Notes: generated by a model not told the origin, from the letters alone. Positions 1 through 11,555 are shown, counted from the first letter of the stretch. The stretch is DNA of 64,000 nucleotides from Patiria miniata (GCF_015706575.1 NW_024037056.1:6213176-6277175), one strand, 5' to 3'. Numbers and translations are program-made.

Positions 1-554
1 CGTGTGTGACATTTTGTTATTAAATTGAAGCTAATTTATGCACAGAAAGACCAACTTATGAAACATCTTAAGAAATGTTCGTCTATACTTACTAGCAATA
101 CTTAAATGCACAATAAACATTATTTTGTATAACATCACATAAAAACTTATTTTTTTCGAAAAATTAATTTAGTTTCAATTTCTGAAGAATCGCCCACTCG
201 TACCCTTTTCTAAAAATACCCTTAATTTTAGAAAGAGAAAGCAATGCATTTTCAGTTTACAAGACTGTGTTGTCTTACGTAGGAGTAAAACCCCATCTTA
301 GCAGTTGCCCAACAGGTGAAGATGTTTTGTAGGCTGCTTGAAGTCTGAACATATCAATCACTTTGTAATGGACACCCCACACTTCTAGGTGTGCTGCCCC
401 GGAAAGAAAAAGCATCAGTTTGGTAATTTAAGATTGAATAATTCATGAATTTGAGGGGAATGTGTAGTGTAGAGTCGGTAGTAGCACCATTTGCTGGCTG
501 TAGAGTGATGTGTATTATGGAGCGAACGATGTCATGTTTTCAGGTGTCTGGGGC
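1..554. other. AT-rich unassigned DNA
   Basis: No long reading frame, inverted repeat or match to another part of the window was seen here. Confidence 0.4.
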
Positions 555-760
555 AATTGATTTTAATCTACATTAGGCGCTGTCTATTTCACTCTGACTC
601 GGGTTCAAATTCCACCGTGGCCATTTTTGTGGGCTAATTTATGAACTCCAGAGTCCTACTTGTGCAGGTTTTTATGCAAGTTCACAATATGGGCACCTTA
701 AAAGGGCATAACGGCCTAAAATCCTTGAAAAATGTTATGTTTTGGATTGTTACTATTACT
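555..760 (+). mobile_element. Possible degraded tRNA-derived SINE
   Basis: A polymerase III B-box-like segment (GGTTCAAATTCC at about 602-613) is followed by 'accgtggcc', as in the tRNA head of many SINEs. A convincing A box is not visible, and no second copy with the same body was found in the window. It could be a chance match in a decayed tRNA-like sequence. Confidence 0.3.
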
Positions 761-762
761 TT

Positions 763-1130
763 TTCAAAGGTCTGGTTGAAAGGAAATAAACCTAATGTCT
801 AACCGTTCCCGAGAAAAGACCGGGAAAAAAATAGTCCCATTTTTTTTACATCGAAGGCGACGGACAGTTTGTGACATACCCACACGCACGCACGTTTGTT
901 TATGGTGTAAATCGACGATTGTCTTTTGTTCCTCTTCCCTTTTCCTTAGTTTGTACTATGTTTGTACTCTCATTGGTTTTGTACACGTTTTCTAATCGAG
1001 GTCGTCCTCGATTTTGTTCCTGTCCTCGTTTCACCGATGATGTTGCACGTGTGTGTCCTCGATTGACACCATAAACAAACGCATTTCAAGTCGTGCCTGT
1101 TTAATACAGGGTACACGTTGTATGTCACTG
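763..1130 (+). repeat. Dispersed repeat Z, copy 1, interrupted by an inserted element
   Basis: The stretch from about 763 to 893, and its continuation from 1081, match the reverse complement of 35718-35920. Shared landmarks in order are 'aaggtctggttgaaagga', 'atgtct.accgtt', 'tttacatcg', 'gcgacggaca' and 'atttcaagtcgtg'. In this copy the match is broken by a 187-bp insertion (894-1080). The right boundary is uncertain. Confidence 0.7.
894..1080 (-). mobile_element. MITE family E, copy 1 (GAGGAC-motif element)
   Basis: The element begins GTTTGTTTATGGTG and ends with the inverted CACCATAAACAAAC. Inside are repeated CGAGGAC/GTCCTCG motifs near both ends and a CCAAT-type core. It is about the same length as the copies at 12196-12381 and 12734-12915 and lies in the opposite orientation to them. 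The interrupted repeat Z at 35718-35916 lacks it, which supports the boundaries. The superfamily is not certain because a clear target duplication cannot be read. It has no coding capacity. Confidence 0.75.
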
Positions 1131-1363
1131 CAGAGTTCGAACCACTATGCGGCTGGTCCACAAAAAACACTGAACGGCTCGATTTCTTCTGGGACAAAAT
1201 TGTGGCCCCTGAAATTTGTTCTTGTACGGTGCTCGCAAAAATAACACAAAAACGCCAAGTTTTTAAAGGTTGGTTGTGTGGACGTTTATATTCTACATTT
1301 AAATCCTTCTTGTATTTAAAGCTCAGTCCATCATTTGCAGCTATCCAAAAGGAAACTGACGTT

Positions 1364-1651
1364 ATAATGGGCCTTATGCACAAGTTCGCCATATTTGTCG
1401 TGTTCCCTGAATGTATTTCGTAAGTTGTGAACAGTTGAATGGGATGGTGCCAGACTATTTATTCACAATTTTCTCACGTTCATTTTTTTTTTTAAATGTG
1501 GCTTAAAACATTAGAGTATGTCTAATCACAAATTTTAAATTATACATCAGAGCAGACTGTATTAATTTGTAACGTCGTTGCTTTCGTTCCAAAAATGAAG
1601 ATTTTACCTCACTCTCAATCCAATACGGCCGAATCGCGAATAAGGCCCATT
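1364..1651 (+). mobile_element. MITE family R, copy 1, nested in family S
   Basis: Inverted ends read ATGGGCCTTATGCACAAG and, inverted, ATGGGCCTTATTCGCGA. The 59454-60004 copy of the host repeat runs continuously from 'actgacg' to 'ttgttgaaaag' without this block, so it is an insertion. The interior ('tcgtgttccctgaat', 'gatggtgccagacta', 'aaatgtggcttaaaac', 'catcagagcagact') recurs at 40221-40990. No coding content. Confidence 0.7.
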
Positions 1652-1920
1652 GTTGAAAAGCTTTCCTGGTTTAAAGATAGCAATGAGACTATACTCCCTG
1701 TGAAATTATTCGTTCTGGCAAGCTGTCATTTTGAAGAAATCAATGAAAGAAGGCTCTTTCCACCGATGCGTCTTTAGACGCATTCTTGGATATTTCCGTT
1801 GTTTTCTCGGAATTGACAGCATTCACTGAGCTAAAATGTCATCAGGTTAGTTGTTCAGCACCTTTTTGATTTTTTTGAGCACTTTTGTTGCTTCAAAGAA
1901 CATAATGGACACATTACAAA

Positions 1921-2014
1921 TGGGCATATCCACCACAAGCTTCGGCTGTTTGGGATGATGCCCCCACAGGGTGGAAATAAATGTTTATTGAATTGAATTG
2001 AATTGAATTGAATT
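1921..2014 (+). mobile_element. Retroelement 3' tail with (TTGAA)n
   Basis: A short block, 'gatgatgcccccacaggg' then 'tggaaataaatgtttattg', ends in about five TTGAA units (about 1988-2014). It is inserted close to the end of the family S element, where the 59454-60004 copy has no equivalent. Non-LTR retroelements and the SINEs that share their 3' ends often finish in such short repeats, so this is probably a heavily 5'-truncated LINE or SINE copy. Confidence 0.6.
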
Positions 2015-2032
2015 GATGGACGCTACCTTTAA

Positions 2033-3779
2033 TATCGTTTCGTTGAAAACGCATTTTGTATCCCAATTGGGCGCATTCCAGACCGTATTGTCCCTTTAAG
2101 CTTAACAAACCTGATGACTTAGTTTGGACGGCACTTTCCTTACATTTTTTTGTTTGTTGCTCTGGTTCGATGTTCAAATCCGGCGAGTCATTACTGAAGT
2201 GTCGCTACGCTCACGCGCGCGTCGCATACGCGCTCGTTGTTAATTGGAGGCACGCGGGTTACTTGAATTCTTATTGGTTGAAGGAGCACTAAGTGCGTGC
2301 GTACCACCTGCGCGCGTATTACTTGCGCGCGTGCACGGTGCGTGCTAGCTCAGTAGTAACCTTAAAACCTGTTGCATTCGGTCCACATAAACCGCCATAT
2401 TGCCGCAGTTACGACTTAATGAAGTTGTTTGTATCCATAAAGCCTTAAGCTTAACCACAGCCTGATCCCGAAAAGTCTCTGTACAATATTGTAATCGTAT
2501 GGTAAGTCGATTGCGATTAACTACGCAAGCAGTAGGCCCCTATTTAATCTCTTTTTCCTTGACCTCATAGGCCTACACCTTCACAGCAATTTATTGCAAT
2601 TTATGAAGCATGTTGTACCTAATGGATATCATCCAATGATTTCGAGTTAGTCTGGAGATTATACGATAATACATAAAACACCTACTTATATCTTGAACCA
2701 TTAACTCCTGGACTCAACATCAGAATTTTCGATCATTGATTCACACACCGTAATGTTCGTCCTTCATGTATGATTGCTTCGTGTTCATCACGACTGACGA
2801 CCACACTCGAGAAATGTGTTAAAGTATTCAGCTCGTGGCTGTTCCTTTTCCACTTGAGGCGCACGCACGGATCGCATTTCTGTCTCATCCGACGTGCCAT
2901 TTTGCCATTCACATGGGATTAACGATTGATTACCAATGAATTTCATTTTCATATACACCCAGTTCTGCAGAAAGCCAGACGCATAAGGGCCGGTGAAGAA
3001 ATCGATCTTTATTCAAGTAAAACCGCACAAATACATTTGGTTCTATATATTTTTCTTCATTTATGAAATTAAGAATCTCACAGGTCCAGCCTGCTTCTCA
3101 GGTTTCATTTCTTTAAATTAACATTTTCTTTATCCTCTGGAAATTCAACAGCTTGAACAACCATGAAAACGTATGTTGCAGCAGTGTTAATTTGAAATGT
3201 TTCCTATTCGTTTCGTCTCCTGCCCTTTTTATTAGTAATTTGGTTTGTGTTTTGCTTGGTTTCAAGCGAAGTATATGGCTAGCCTGAATATCGAGCGCAG
3301 TGCAATGACCTTAAGGAATATTGCCCTCTTTCTGGAAAGGTATGTCACGGAAAATCGACGTGGAGATATTTGATTTGCCAGATCGATTCCGTGTTCTTAA
3401 ATGGCCCAGAATTGAAAGTTGAAGATCTTGTGTTCTTTGTTTTTACCATTTAAGTCATAGACAGAACCGAGTATAAAGTGCTCGAAAAATTACTTCTGTT
3501 AAAAGCAAAAGCAAACTTATAGAAAATGTGTCAGTTTTGAAGCGAGGTCAAGCCGAATCTGTCCCTTTTTTATTGCCAATATAGTTTCTTCCAAATATTT
3601 CAAAAGGCATTTTTCGTGTGTTTTTGTTTTGAGCTTTGACCGTTCGAATTTCCAGAACCCAGATCCTGCTTTGTTTGAATGAATAATAAAGAAAAATGTT
3701 CATTAATTGAACCACTAGTGAAAGTGTAATGCTTCTGAATAGGTCTGCCTCTCTCGGTATGTAGAGCGTCAGTCCTATA
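2033..3779. other. Unassigned DNA with a CpG-rich patch
   Basis: Nothing recognisable except a CpG-dense patch at about 2195-2345 with alternating CG/CA runs (acgcgcgcg, tgcgcgcg) and two ATTGG boxes. The rest is AT-rich with no convincing exon or repeat. Confidence 0.4.
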
Positions 3780-4505
3780 CAGGGTCCCCCCCCCCCCCAA
3801 AAAAAATGCCACCTTGAAATATTTGCCATTTTTTCAAAAACGTGATCTGTGAATTTTTATGTTTTGGATATCAGATTAAAGATGAGAGCTTTTTCTTTCA
3901 AAAACTGAAGAAAAAAAATTCATAAAAACAGCACATTGGGTTACTGAGAAAATGTCAGTTATGTAAATGAAGTGATTTTTCATCCTTTCCAGTGGTGTTT
4001 CAAACAGTGAAACATGTTACTGTAAGCCCACTGTGCAATTGTCTTTCATTTGTGCAATTTCTGTAATATTTTGACAGTTTCTTTAATATTTTGACATATT
4101 TATGATACTGAAGTTTAAAATAGGACTAAAAAGGATAAGATAAATGTCCAGGTACACTAAAAGGTATTTCCGTATCCATCAAATTCATTTGTACTCTTGT
4201 CATATTATGTGCCGTGTTTGTAAGGATTAGGACGCAATGCGCTACATGCATTTCATACACAAATAGGTAACAATGTAAATCCCTTAACGGTGGTAATGCC
4301 ATTGAAATGAACCAAAAATGAGTTGTGTTAGTTACATAATTGGAATTTTCTCAGCAACCCAATGTGCTGTTTTCATGACTAGTCAGTATTTGAAAGAAAA
4401 ACTCTGAGCCTTTATCTGATATCCAAGACTTACAAATTCACAGATCACGTTTTTGAAAGAAGGGGCAAAAGTTTCAGAACTGCATTTTCTTTGGGGTCAA
4501 CCCTG
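3780..4505. mobile_element. TA-flanked CAGGGT MITE (mariner-like), copy 1
   Basis: The element starts CAGGGTCCCCC and ends in GGGGTCAACCCTG, with TA on both sides. Inner arms are inverted too: 'gatatcagattaaagatgagagc' on the left answers 'gagcctttatctgatatcc' on the right, and 'ggttactgagaaaatgtcag' answers 'ttctcagcaaccc'. A second copy is at 9407-10056. TA duplication and this end sequence are typical of Tc1/mariner-type elements. No transposase reading frame is present. Confidence 0.8.
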
Positions 4506-6277
4506 TATATAGCCTGGGTGTGGATGTATTCTCCTCATAGTCAATCCTTTTTTTCAACAGAACATGGACAGAAAAAAAAATCAATTTCATGGATTCGGTG
4601 TCTCAGAATTGGAGACGAGAAGTCGTGCACTTCACCTTCACATTAGTAATCTACCTTCTTGTGTTGTAGACGTAGACAGATCTGTCGTCAGTCAGCACTC
4701 ATATCAAGTACAAACTCGAGCTCATTGGATCAAGGCAAGCGTGTGTGCTTTCCCGTGGCAATCGATTTGTCCTGTAATGTTGTACTAATTCTATCGAGCT
4801 CTGCAAAACATGTGACCAAATGACTTGTGACACTTAATGGGGTTCCCTTTGATGAGGTTTCCTTTTCGCAGTGAATTTGAAAACGAAACTCTGTAAGGTT
4901 TTGAAACATTAGGAAGGCTGATAGCCAGTACTGTGAAAATTCATGCTGCTTTTACGCAGTCTTAGCCATCATGGGTAGTGTCATCACAAATACGCATATT
5001 TAAGGTTAGCCCTTTTAAAATCTAAAATAGAATCAAAGTGGACCTTAGGTCTTGTTTAAATCTCTTATGGTGTCCTTCAGTGCCAATAAACAGCAACAAC
5101 AACATTTTTCAAAGGGCAGGTCATTTGATTTCAAGGAAATATGCAACATTTTGCTTTCGTTGTAATTTTCAGAAATGGATGGATTGGGGGTTAGTATTTG
5201 ATAGCAAATAATATTTTACTGACTTGTTTGAAGTTCTGTGTTCGTAGATGCTGGAAAAACCAACAAAAAGAATCATGTTCCTGTAGTCTGGTTCCCTGAC
5301 CCAACTTAAGAGGAAACGGAGCAATTTATAGACGTCGGGGAATTATAAGGTCGGGAACCAATCTAGCGGGCTTGTATACCCGTTCATATAGGTGTGTAAA
5401 TAGATTGCAAACAAAATGCGGACTAACTAAATATTGTGAATTGGGGGCAGTGTTAAACAAGCAGGTTTTTGTTTCTCAACGCTGGTCGGGCGAATTGATG
5501 CAAAAATACCACTTTTCTTGAAAATGACAGCACACCATGATTTTACAGGTTGCTTTTAGACTGTCATTCACTAACAGTCCAGTAAGGTATTTCATAATAA
5601 TTTGGTAGTTTTATTTTTTGATTTTTGCAAACTTTGTATATTCCCTTTAAGTCATTATAAACGGCATAATTTCATATTCCTTTTCAAAGTCTTTCCCCTG
5701 ACCACATGTTCATGTTTGCTTAAATACATTACTTTGAATCCGCGTACGCATGAGTCACTGGTGGATTCATAAATTGGTTCTCAATTTCTGGAATTATGCA
5801 TATGGAAATATGAACTAAGTTTAGATATGAAAGCATATCGGATTATTCCATGTGGTTTGTTTTTATGGCTTTGAACAGCTGCTCCTTGTATTAATTTATG
5901 AGAATTATCACCTCTGCGTTATGACTGCGTGGAGAAAAGAAAATAATGAGTCATGAATGATGCATGGTTTTCAGTCTGGATAAATTTACTACATCTTCCG
6001 TGCAATGTTGTACTGACAAGCTTTACCAAAACGAATATATCTCCCGTTTGACAGTTATTTTGTTCTGACTCTGTAAAATGGAAATAGTTCAATCGAAGGA
6101 CGTTTTCGGTGTTGGGAAAGTGCCCTGCCGATTTGTCGCATGCAGAAGAAAAAAAGATGTTAAAGATGACATTCATGGCTTCCGTGAGCTTCTATTTGTC
6201 ATTTCTTTGTGTTCATCACCGAACACCGCACTTACTGTACCAGAGTTCTTGTTTGACCTCCTGTCGTTTCAATACGT
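4506..6277. other. Unassigned AT-rich DNA
   Basis: No supported gene. A retroelement-tail-like 'gccaataaacagcaacaac' lies at about 5081-5105, but no body is recognisable upstream. Confidence 0.35.
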
Positions 6278-6516
6278 ATTCATGAATACCTAAGACAGTT
6301 TACCGATTCCTATTGGTCGAGATCCCGTCACGTGGCCGGTTTTAAACGGTTGATAAAAGACCACCTGGCTTGTCTTAAACACTTTTGAAGTGTCGCATGA
6401 AATTGGGACTCCTATGAAATCCGGTGCCTTTTACGTACCATTTCATTGGTTGAACGGTCACAATTCTACCAGTGAGTCGGTATTTCATAGTCCTAAATGC
6501 ACAATACACCGGCACA

Positions 6517-6577
6517 GCTGCGTTCGCTGCGACGCGTGCGTTCAGCTGCGACGCGTGCGTTCAGCTGCGACGCGCGC
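6517..6577 (+). repeat. CpG-rich 20-odd-bp tandem repeat, about three units
   Basis: Units of the form 'gcgttcagctgcgacgcgt' are repeated about three times. The other family F copy has a single degenerate version here, so the array expanded in this copy. Confidence 0.8.
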
Positions 6578-6696
6578 GCCAATCTCCTTATTAGGAGTTG
6601 TTTACGTCTACTCCCGAGCGGGACAACCCATAATACAGCTAGAGGGATGTTTCGAAAAACGAAATCGTTGGACATTCATTTTTGACTTTTTGACCG

Positions 6697-6848
6697 AATG
6701 TGTGCTTGGCCGGTATTAGACACTATGTTTAAAATCGGTTAGAGTCTGGATGCTGATAATTACCCTCGCCTTCGGCTCGGGTAATTATCAGCAGCCAGAC
6801 TCCAACCGGCCTTAAACAGAGTGTTTAAAACCGGCCAAGCACACATTT
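6697..6848. repeat. Long imperfect palindrome, about 150 bp
   Basis: Both arms begin AATGTGTGCTTGGCCGGT when read inward. The centre is nearly perfect: 'tgctgataattaccc' and 'gggtaattatcagca' around 'tcgccttcggctc'. The right arm is shared with the family F copy at 50272, while the left arm is not, so the palindrome looks like an inverted duplication of the element's right end. Confidence 0.8.
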
Positions 6849-9189
6849 ATTCCCTTATTTAGTAATAGGAACTTATAAAAATAGCGCCTGTTTGTTAATT
6901 TAATAACCGGAAGCGTGTGCATACATTTGCAAATCTGATGACTATTTTTACCTCAGTATGTGAAATATTGACAAGCTCTCTGTTATTTAGTCTCCCAGTT
7001 CACAGAAAGACATAAATGAATCATTATTAAAAAGAAAAACAGCCTTGTCATCGGCCACCAAAAGGCCTCCGTGCATGCTAATCAGACCGGGTTAGTGACC
7101 GTTTACGTCATTCGTTATATATCATATTGAGGTTTTATTAATGACGGTGTATATTTTCCTGTCTTTTCTTGCACTCATGCAGCATTATTATCCAATTTTG
7201 ATGGATTGCAGTCCAAGAACAACATTGAGTTCACAGAATCCCTGTATTTCTCTTCTCAGTCGTGATCTGAGCGACCCTTCACTCTTAATTTCTGACTCCC
7301 ACTGGAATTTTCTTGAGCAGATCCTCTCCTCAAGGTTTAGGACAAGTGACCTTGCGTTTTCAAAGAACGATTTACCAGGCATAGCGAAATCTGGTTTGTT
7401 CTGTCTTCAGTGAAGATCAAGGCTTTGCCATCGTTGTGCTTGGGGGAATTTTGGGATTGGTGGTCGAGAAATGAAATTCCTTCCAACTGATAAGAATAAT
7501 AAACCTTCTTCGCCTTGCATGTTTGCTTTCTCTGAAAGAAATGACAGGTGCTTGGGAATGATGTATTCATATAAAGCCGCACAATGTGATTCATGTCATT
7601 TTTCTCTGAAATTTCGAAATGAAATCATGCACACACGGATATCTGTGTCTTCTATCGTGCACATTGATATAATCGTCATCTTTTATCTTTCAAATAATAA
7701 CAAGCTAAATGTTTGTGTCTCAGTAGTCTGTAACTAAAACCAGACTTTCATGTTTCATTCATCAGCTCACATACAATGTAACAGCCGAGTCTCTCCTCGT
7801 TTAGCCCCTGGACATTTACAGTCGACCCCGCTTAATACATTCATCAGGAGTGGAACAGTCCTTACTTATTGACCAATCACCGGAGGGCTTTTCTGTGGCA
7901 ACAAGCTCCGCCCACCTGCCTGTTTTCAGAAATGTATTATTTTGTATTACACCGCTGGCTTGGACAGACCAGGCGTATCACACATACCGCACAAGTGCGC
8001 ACAGCAGTACTGGATGCTGAATCTGCTGTGTAGAAATCTGGAGCCACACGCTATAAACAATCTGTCTGTCCATCGGGAACTTCTTCGCAAGGAAAAGGGG
8101 GAAATTTTCCAATCGTCGGAGATCTCATCTACACTAGGAAAGGGACAGTGCTTGATACAAAGCTGCAGAAAACCTTTCGAATCATCTGAAATCTTCTGGA
8201 AATTTATGTAACAGAGCGACAGTAGGTAGGTAGAATCATTCTTCCATTACTTGGTGGCCTTCGTCACGCGTAACGTTACCTGCTGGGCTCCTTTTTTGTT
8301 ATATAAACCAAATCGGACCTGGGGATTTTTGTCAGTATTATTTTGTCGTATTACTGCCGCAAGCGCAAATTGTAATCATTTCCAAGGGCTGTTGATAAAA
8401 ATAGGAGAGGAGCAGATGCTTTGTACGCCATTTGGGCCCATTTAGAAATTCTAATTATCTTTTCAGTCAAATTTGATAATATTCTGACACAATTGTTAAT
8501 ATATGCACTGCCTTTTGGGTTGATTTAATCAACAGACGTTTTTGTTTACTGCAATTAACCTTGTGAATAGATAGCTCCCTTTAAAAGCGATTAGACACAA
8601 GCGAAGCATATGATTGTATGCCATTTGGCACGTTCAGTAATTGTTGTCGTTTTCAGTGTCCAATCTATGTTTTTTCTCGAAGTTTCAATTTTACATGCAA
8701 TACCCCCGGCGGGATATATTCAACAGTGTTTTTTTTTTAATTTGGTGAATGTAATTTACCATTTGAATAGCTTATTTTGCATACTACTGCCAGGGGAAGA
8801 TCCGAAAATGAAATTATCTGGGGGAAAAAAAAAATCTATACCCGAACACCACAAAATATTGATCCTTCTTTTGATGTTTTTTCCCTAACGATCAATTAAT
8901 ATTATGGCAGGACATATCTCACACCGGCCATTCAATGCCAAGCATTGTTTCATCGGTGATACAAAGTAGTTTGGTGTTTAGAATTACAATAGATAAATAT
9001 GCAAAAATTGATTGATGATTGTAACTTCAATGATATAGCCCTTAATCAAGGTACAACCGCGACCTCGGTAGTTGATGAAATTTCAAATTGCCATTTTTTT
9101 TTTTTTTAAATATAAACTCATTCCCGTCGCTTCTGTGGTCTTTTCAAGTCAACTACTGTTTTATCTGCTCTTCCTTGAACATGTGATAA
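6849..9189. other. Unassigned DNA
   Basis: No gene supported. About 7875-7925 has a CCAAT box ('gaccaatcaccgg') and a GC box ('gctccgcccacc') close together, which is promoter-like, but no convincing exon follows and no TATA box was placed. Confidence 0.35.
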
Positions 9190-9402
9190 TACATGGTACC
9201 TTGTGACAGTCAAATTGGACGGGCCGTTTGAATTAAAACGCCATGGATAAATTTGTTTTCGTATACAGTACGCATCTTTCACCTGTGTTTTCACAGGTGG
9301 AGGATGACTAGCTTTTATTGTTTCTCTAAGAGTTCTTGAACCAATTTCAGCATCATAAGAAATGGTTCAGCTTGTGGGTTCGCAATAAAATAAGTCAACA
9401 CG
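9190..9402 (+). repeat. Direct duplication A, left copy
   Basis: About 210 bp starting 'tacatgg' and repeated at 10058-10280. It includes a small palindrome 'cacctgtgttttcacaggtg' and the run 'gaggatgactagctttta'. The two copies flank the element at 9407-10056 with almost no spacer. Confidence 0.85.
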
Positions 9403-9406
9403 TATA

Positions 9407-10056
9407 CAGGGTGACCCCCAAACAATGCAATCCTAAAACATTTGCCTTAAACAAGGATCGGTGGCTTTTTTTTTTTTGGGTATCAGATTAAAGCTGAGAG
9501 CATTTTCTTTCCAGTACTGAAGAAATCATGAAAATAGCGCTGGGTTGCTGAGAAAATGTCAATTATGTAAAAGTAGTCATTTTTCATCCTGTACACAAGT
9601 ACTTCAAACAGTGTAACATTTTACTGTAAGCCTGCTGTGCAATTATCCTTTATTTGTGCAATTTCTTTATTATTTTTTACATATTTATGATGAAGAAAAG
9701 GTTTAAAATATGACCAAAAAGGATGAGATACCTGATCAGGTGGAAAATAAAAGGTATTTCCATCAAATTCATTTGTATTCTTGTCATGTTATGTGTCGTG
9801 TTGTTTGTAAGGATTAGGACATGCACTAATAGGTAGAGTGAAAATCCCTTACTGTGGTAATTGTGTACAGGATGAAAATGACTACTTTTACATAACTGGC
9901 ATTTTCTCAGCAACCCCAAGTGCTATTTTCATGATTTTTTCAGTATTTGAAAGACAATGCTCTCAGCTTTAATCTGATCCCCAAAACATACAAATTGACC
10001 GATTCTTTTTTTTTAAAAGGCAAATGTTTTAGGGTTGCATTTTTTGGGTCACCCTG
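9407..10056. mobile_element. TA-flanked CAGGGTGACC MITE (mariner-like), copy 2
   Basis: Begins CAGGGTGACCCCCAAA and ends TTTGGGTCACCCTG, with TA at 9405-9406 and 10057-10058. Inverted subterminal arms include 'gtatcagattaaagctgagagc' and its counterpart 'gctctcagctttaatctgat'. The interior matches 3780-4505 ('gtgcaatttctttaat', 'attcatttgta.tcttgtcat', 'gtttgtaaggattagg'). No transposase frame; a non-autonomous Tc1/mariner-type element. Confidence 0.85.
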
Positions 10057-10057
10057 T

Positions 10058-10280
10058 ACATGGCATCATGTGACATTCAAATCTTGGACGGGAGCGTTTG
10101 AATTAAAACGCCACGGATAAAGGTGTTTTCGTATACAGTATACGCTTCTCTCACCTGTGTTTTCACAGGTGGAGGATGACTAGCTTTTATTGTTTCTCTA
10201 AGAGTTCTTGAACCAATTTTCAGAATCGTACGAAATGGTTCAGCTGTTGGGTTCGCTATATAATTAGTCCAAAAGCATAT
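10058..10280 (+). repeat. Direct duplication A, right copy
   Basis: Second copy of the sequence at 9190-9402, with scattered differences and small indels (for example a longer 'gtatacagtatacgc'). It begins immediately after the TA that closes the MITE. Confidence 0.85.
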
Positions 10281-11555
10281 AGTGCTTTTTCCACCGAGGA
10301 TTAATGCATTTAAAGATATTTCAGCGAAATATGAACAGAAACCTTTTCTCCATCCCTTTAAGTTGCTTCTTGTTTGTAGTCATCTCCTTGGGAGGCCCTT
10401 GGCCTTTGGTTGGCAAATTTCATCAAAAGGCAATTTGTTTTATGATGAATGAGGGAATTGTTACATGTCTAGATAAGTATGCGAACATTTGATTTAAGAC
10501 AATGCATTCTCTGAGATTGCTAACGCAGTCAGTGACATTGTGTCAGGAATGTTGTAAAAATTAAGGATTTCGACCCCAAGATTTTTGTCTTACAACCAAA
10601 AGCCTTAAAAAAAAAAGGGAAGTGTAGTAACTATATGGTAATCCTCATCCTTTAAATACATGTAGATTCGCACCAAACCGTATTGGTACCCGTGCATGTA
10701 ATTACTCCTATACAGATATGACCGTCTGGTTTTATTGTCTCGTATTATTCTGAATAACTTAAAATGAATTAAGGAAATAAGTACGCTGACCCAGACTTGA
10801 ACATGTTTTATCATGAACCGTGCCGTAGGCTAGAAGACCCATGAGAAACATTCTTGAGAACTCAGATGGTAAGATAAGGACTTAATCGGAATCTTAATGA
10901 AGCGCATGATAGATTGAAACACCGGAGGTATGGGAAGAACACCTTTGAGTTGCCCTAGATGGAGAGTACCTGCTTCCATGCATGCATAGACGTCCGATTC
11001 TGCTTCAAGCATTATAGTCATCTTTTGACTATCTGTCTTGACCCTTAGTTCCATTTATTGTCCATATGCGTAAAAAAACCCCGTAATTCTTTTTGTGGTA
11101 TTTCTTTGCCTATTCCTTTGAAATGACATGGTAATATTGGTTCCATATTGTCGTCTACTGCCCTTACAATTCCACGGTAATTTTTATTCCATTTCTGGGC
11201 GCGTCCCTTTGAAAGGCTTTGGTAGGTTTTTCGCCATGATAGCGTTTTATGATCGTAATTTCCACCTGCTGTGGACTTATTAATTAGATCGGAGGCCATA
11301 TTCCTCTATATGTAGGTACAACCACCTGCTGTTTCCACTGGGGTGGTTTTGCCATTAGTATCAATCGTAGATATCCAGGTCAGTTGTAAATGTGGTCATA
11401 CCACTTGGCTGTGATTATCAAGGACACCCTCTTTGACTACTTTTACTCTAAGGGATAGTCCCCATTTTGTCGGAGTTGTACCTTGGTGCCATTTCGTGAC
11501 AGAGACTCCGTTTTAACGCACATTTTTGAAACTTTTTCTCAATGGTGCTTCTACC
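10281..11555. other. Unassigned DNA
   Basis: AT-rich, with only short open frames. No repeat partner was found elsewhere in the window. Confidence 0.35.

Larger units (their letters stand above)
1316..2032 (-). mobile_element. TTAA-flanked MITE family S, copy 1, carrying two insertions
   Basis: TTAA occurs at both edges (1316-1319 and 2029-2032). The ends carry inverted CAGTCCATCATTTGCAG-like and GATGGACGCTACCT sequence. The interior matches the reverse complement of 59454-60004, including 'tgtgaaattatt', 'ctggca.gctgtcattttgaag', 'gcgtctttagacgcat' and 'gcattcactgagct'. Two foreign blocks interrupt it: family R at about 1364-1651 and a retroelement tail at 1921-2014. A TTAA duplication with AGG-type ends suggests a piggyBac- or Kolobok-like mover; that assignment is inference. 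Confidence 0.75.
6279..6848 (+). mobile_element. Dispersed element family F, copy 1, with palindromic right end
   Basis: Matches the reverse complement of 50272-50721 over most of its length. Shared landmarks are 'ttcatgaatacct.agacagtttacc', 'cctattggtcga', 'cgtcacgtgg', 'aaacggttgataa', 'gaaatccggtgccttt', 'ggagttgtttacg', 'gatgtttcgaaaaac', 'tgactttttgacc' and 'gccaagcacacattt'. It carries two ATTGG boxes and a CACGTG. Two features are specific to this copy: a CpG-rich tandem repeat (6517-6577) and a long palindrome (6697-6848). The superfamily is unknown; no coding potential was found. Confidence 0.7.

Noticed and set aside
970-1392. 140-residue minus-strand open frame
   Set aside because: It crosses the end of repeat Z, the family E insertion and the start of family S; no domain is visible.
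7840-7925. Promoter with CCAAT and GC boxes
   Set aside because: No TATA or initiator could be placed and no believable exon follows; such short matches are expected by chance in 64 kb.
9190-10280. Direct repeats around a 650-bp insert read as a miniature LTR-type element
   Set aside because: The insert is a complete TA-flanked MITE with its own relative at 3780 lacking these flanks, and no primer-binding site or polypurine tract is apparent.
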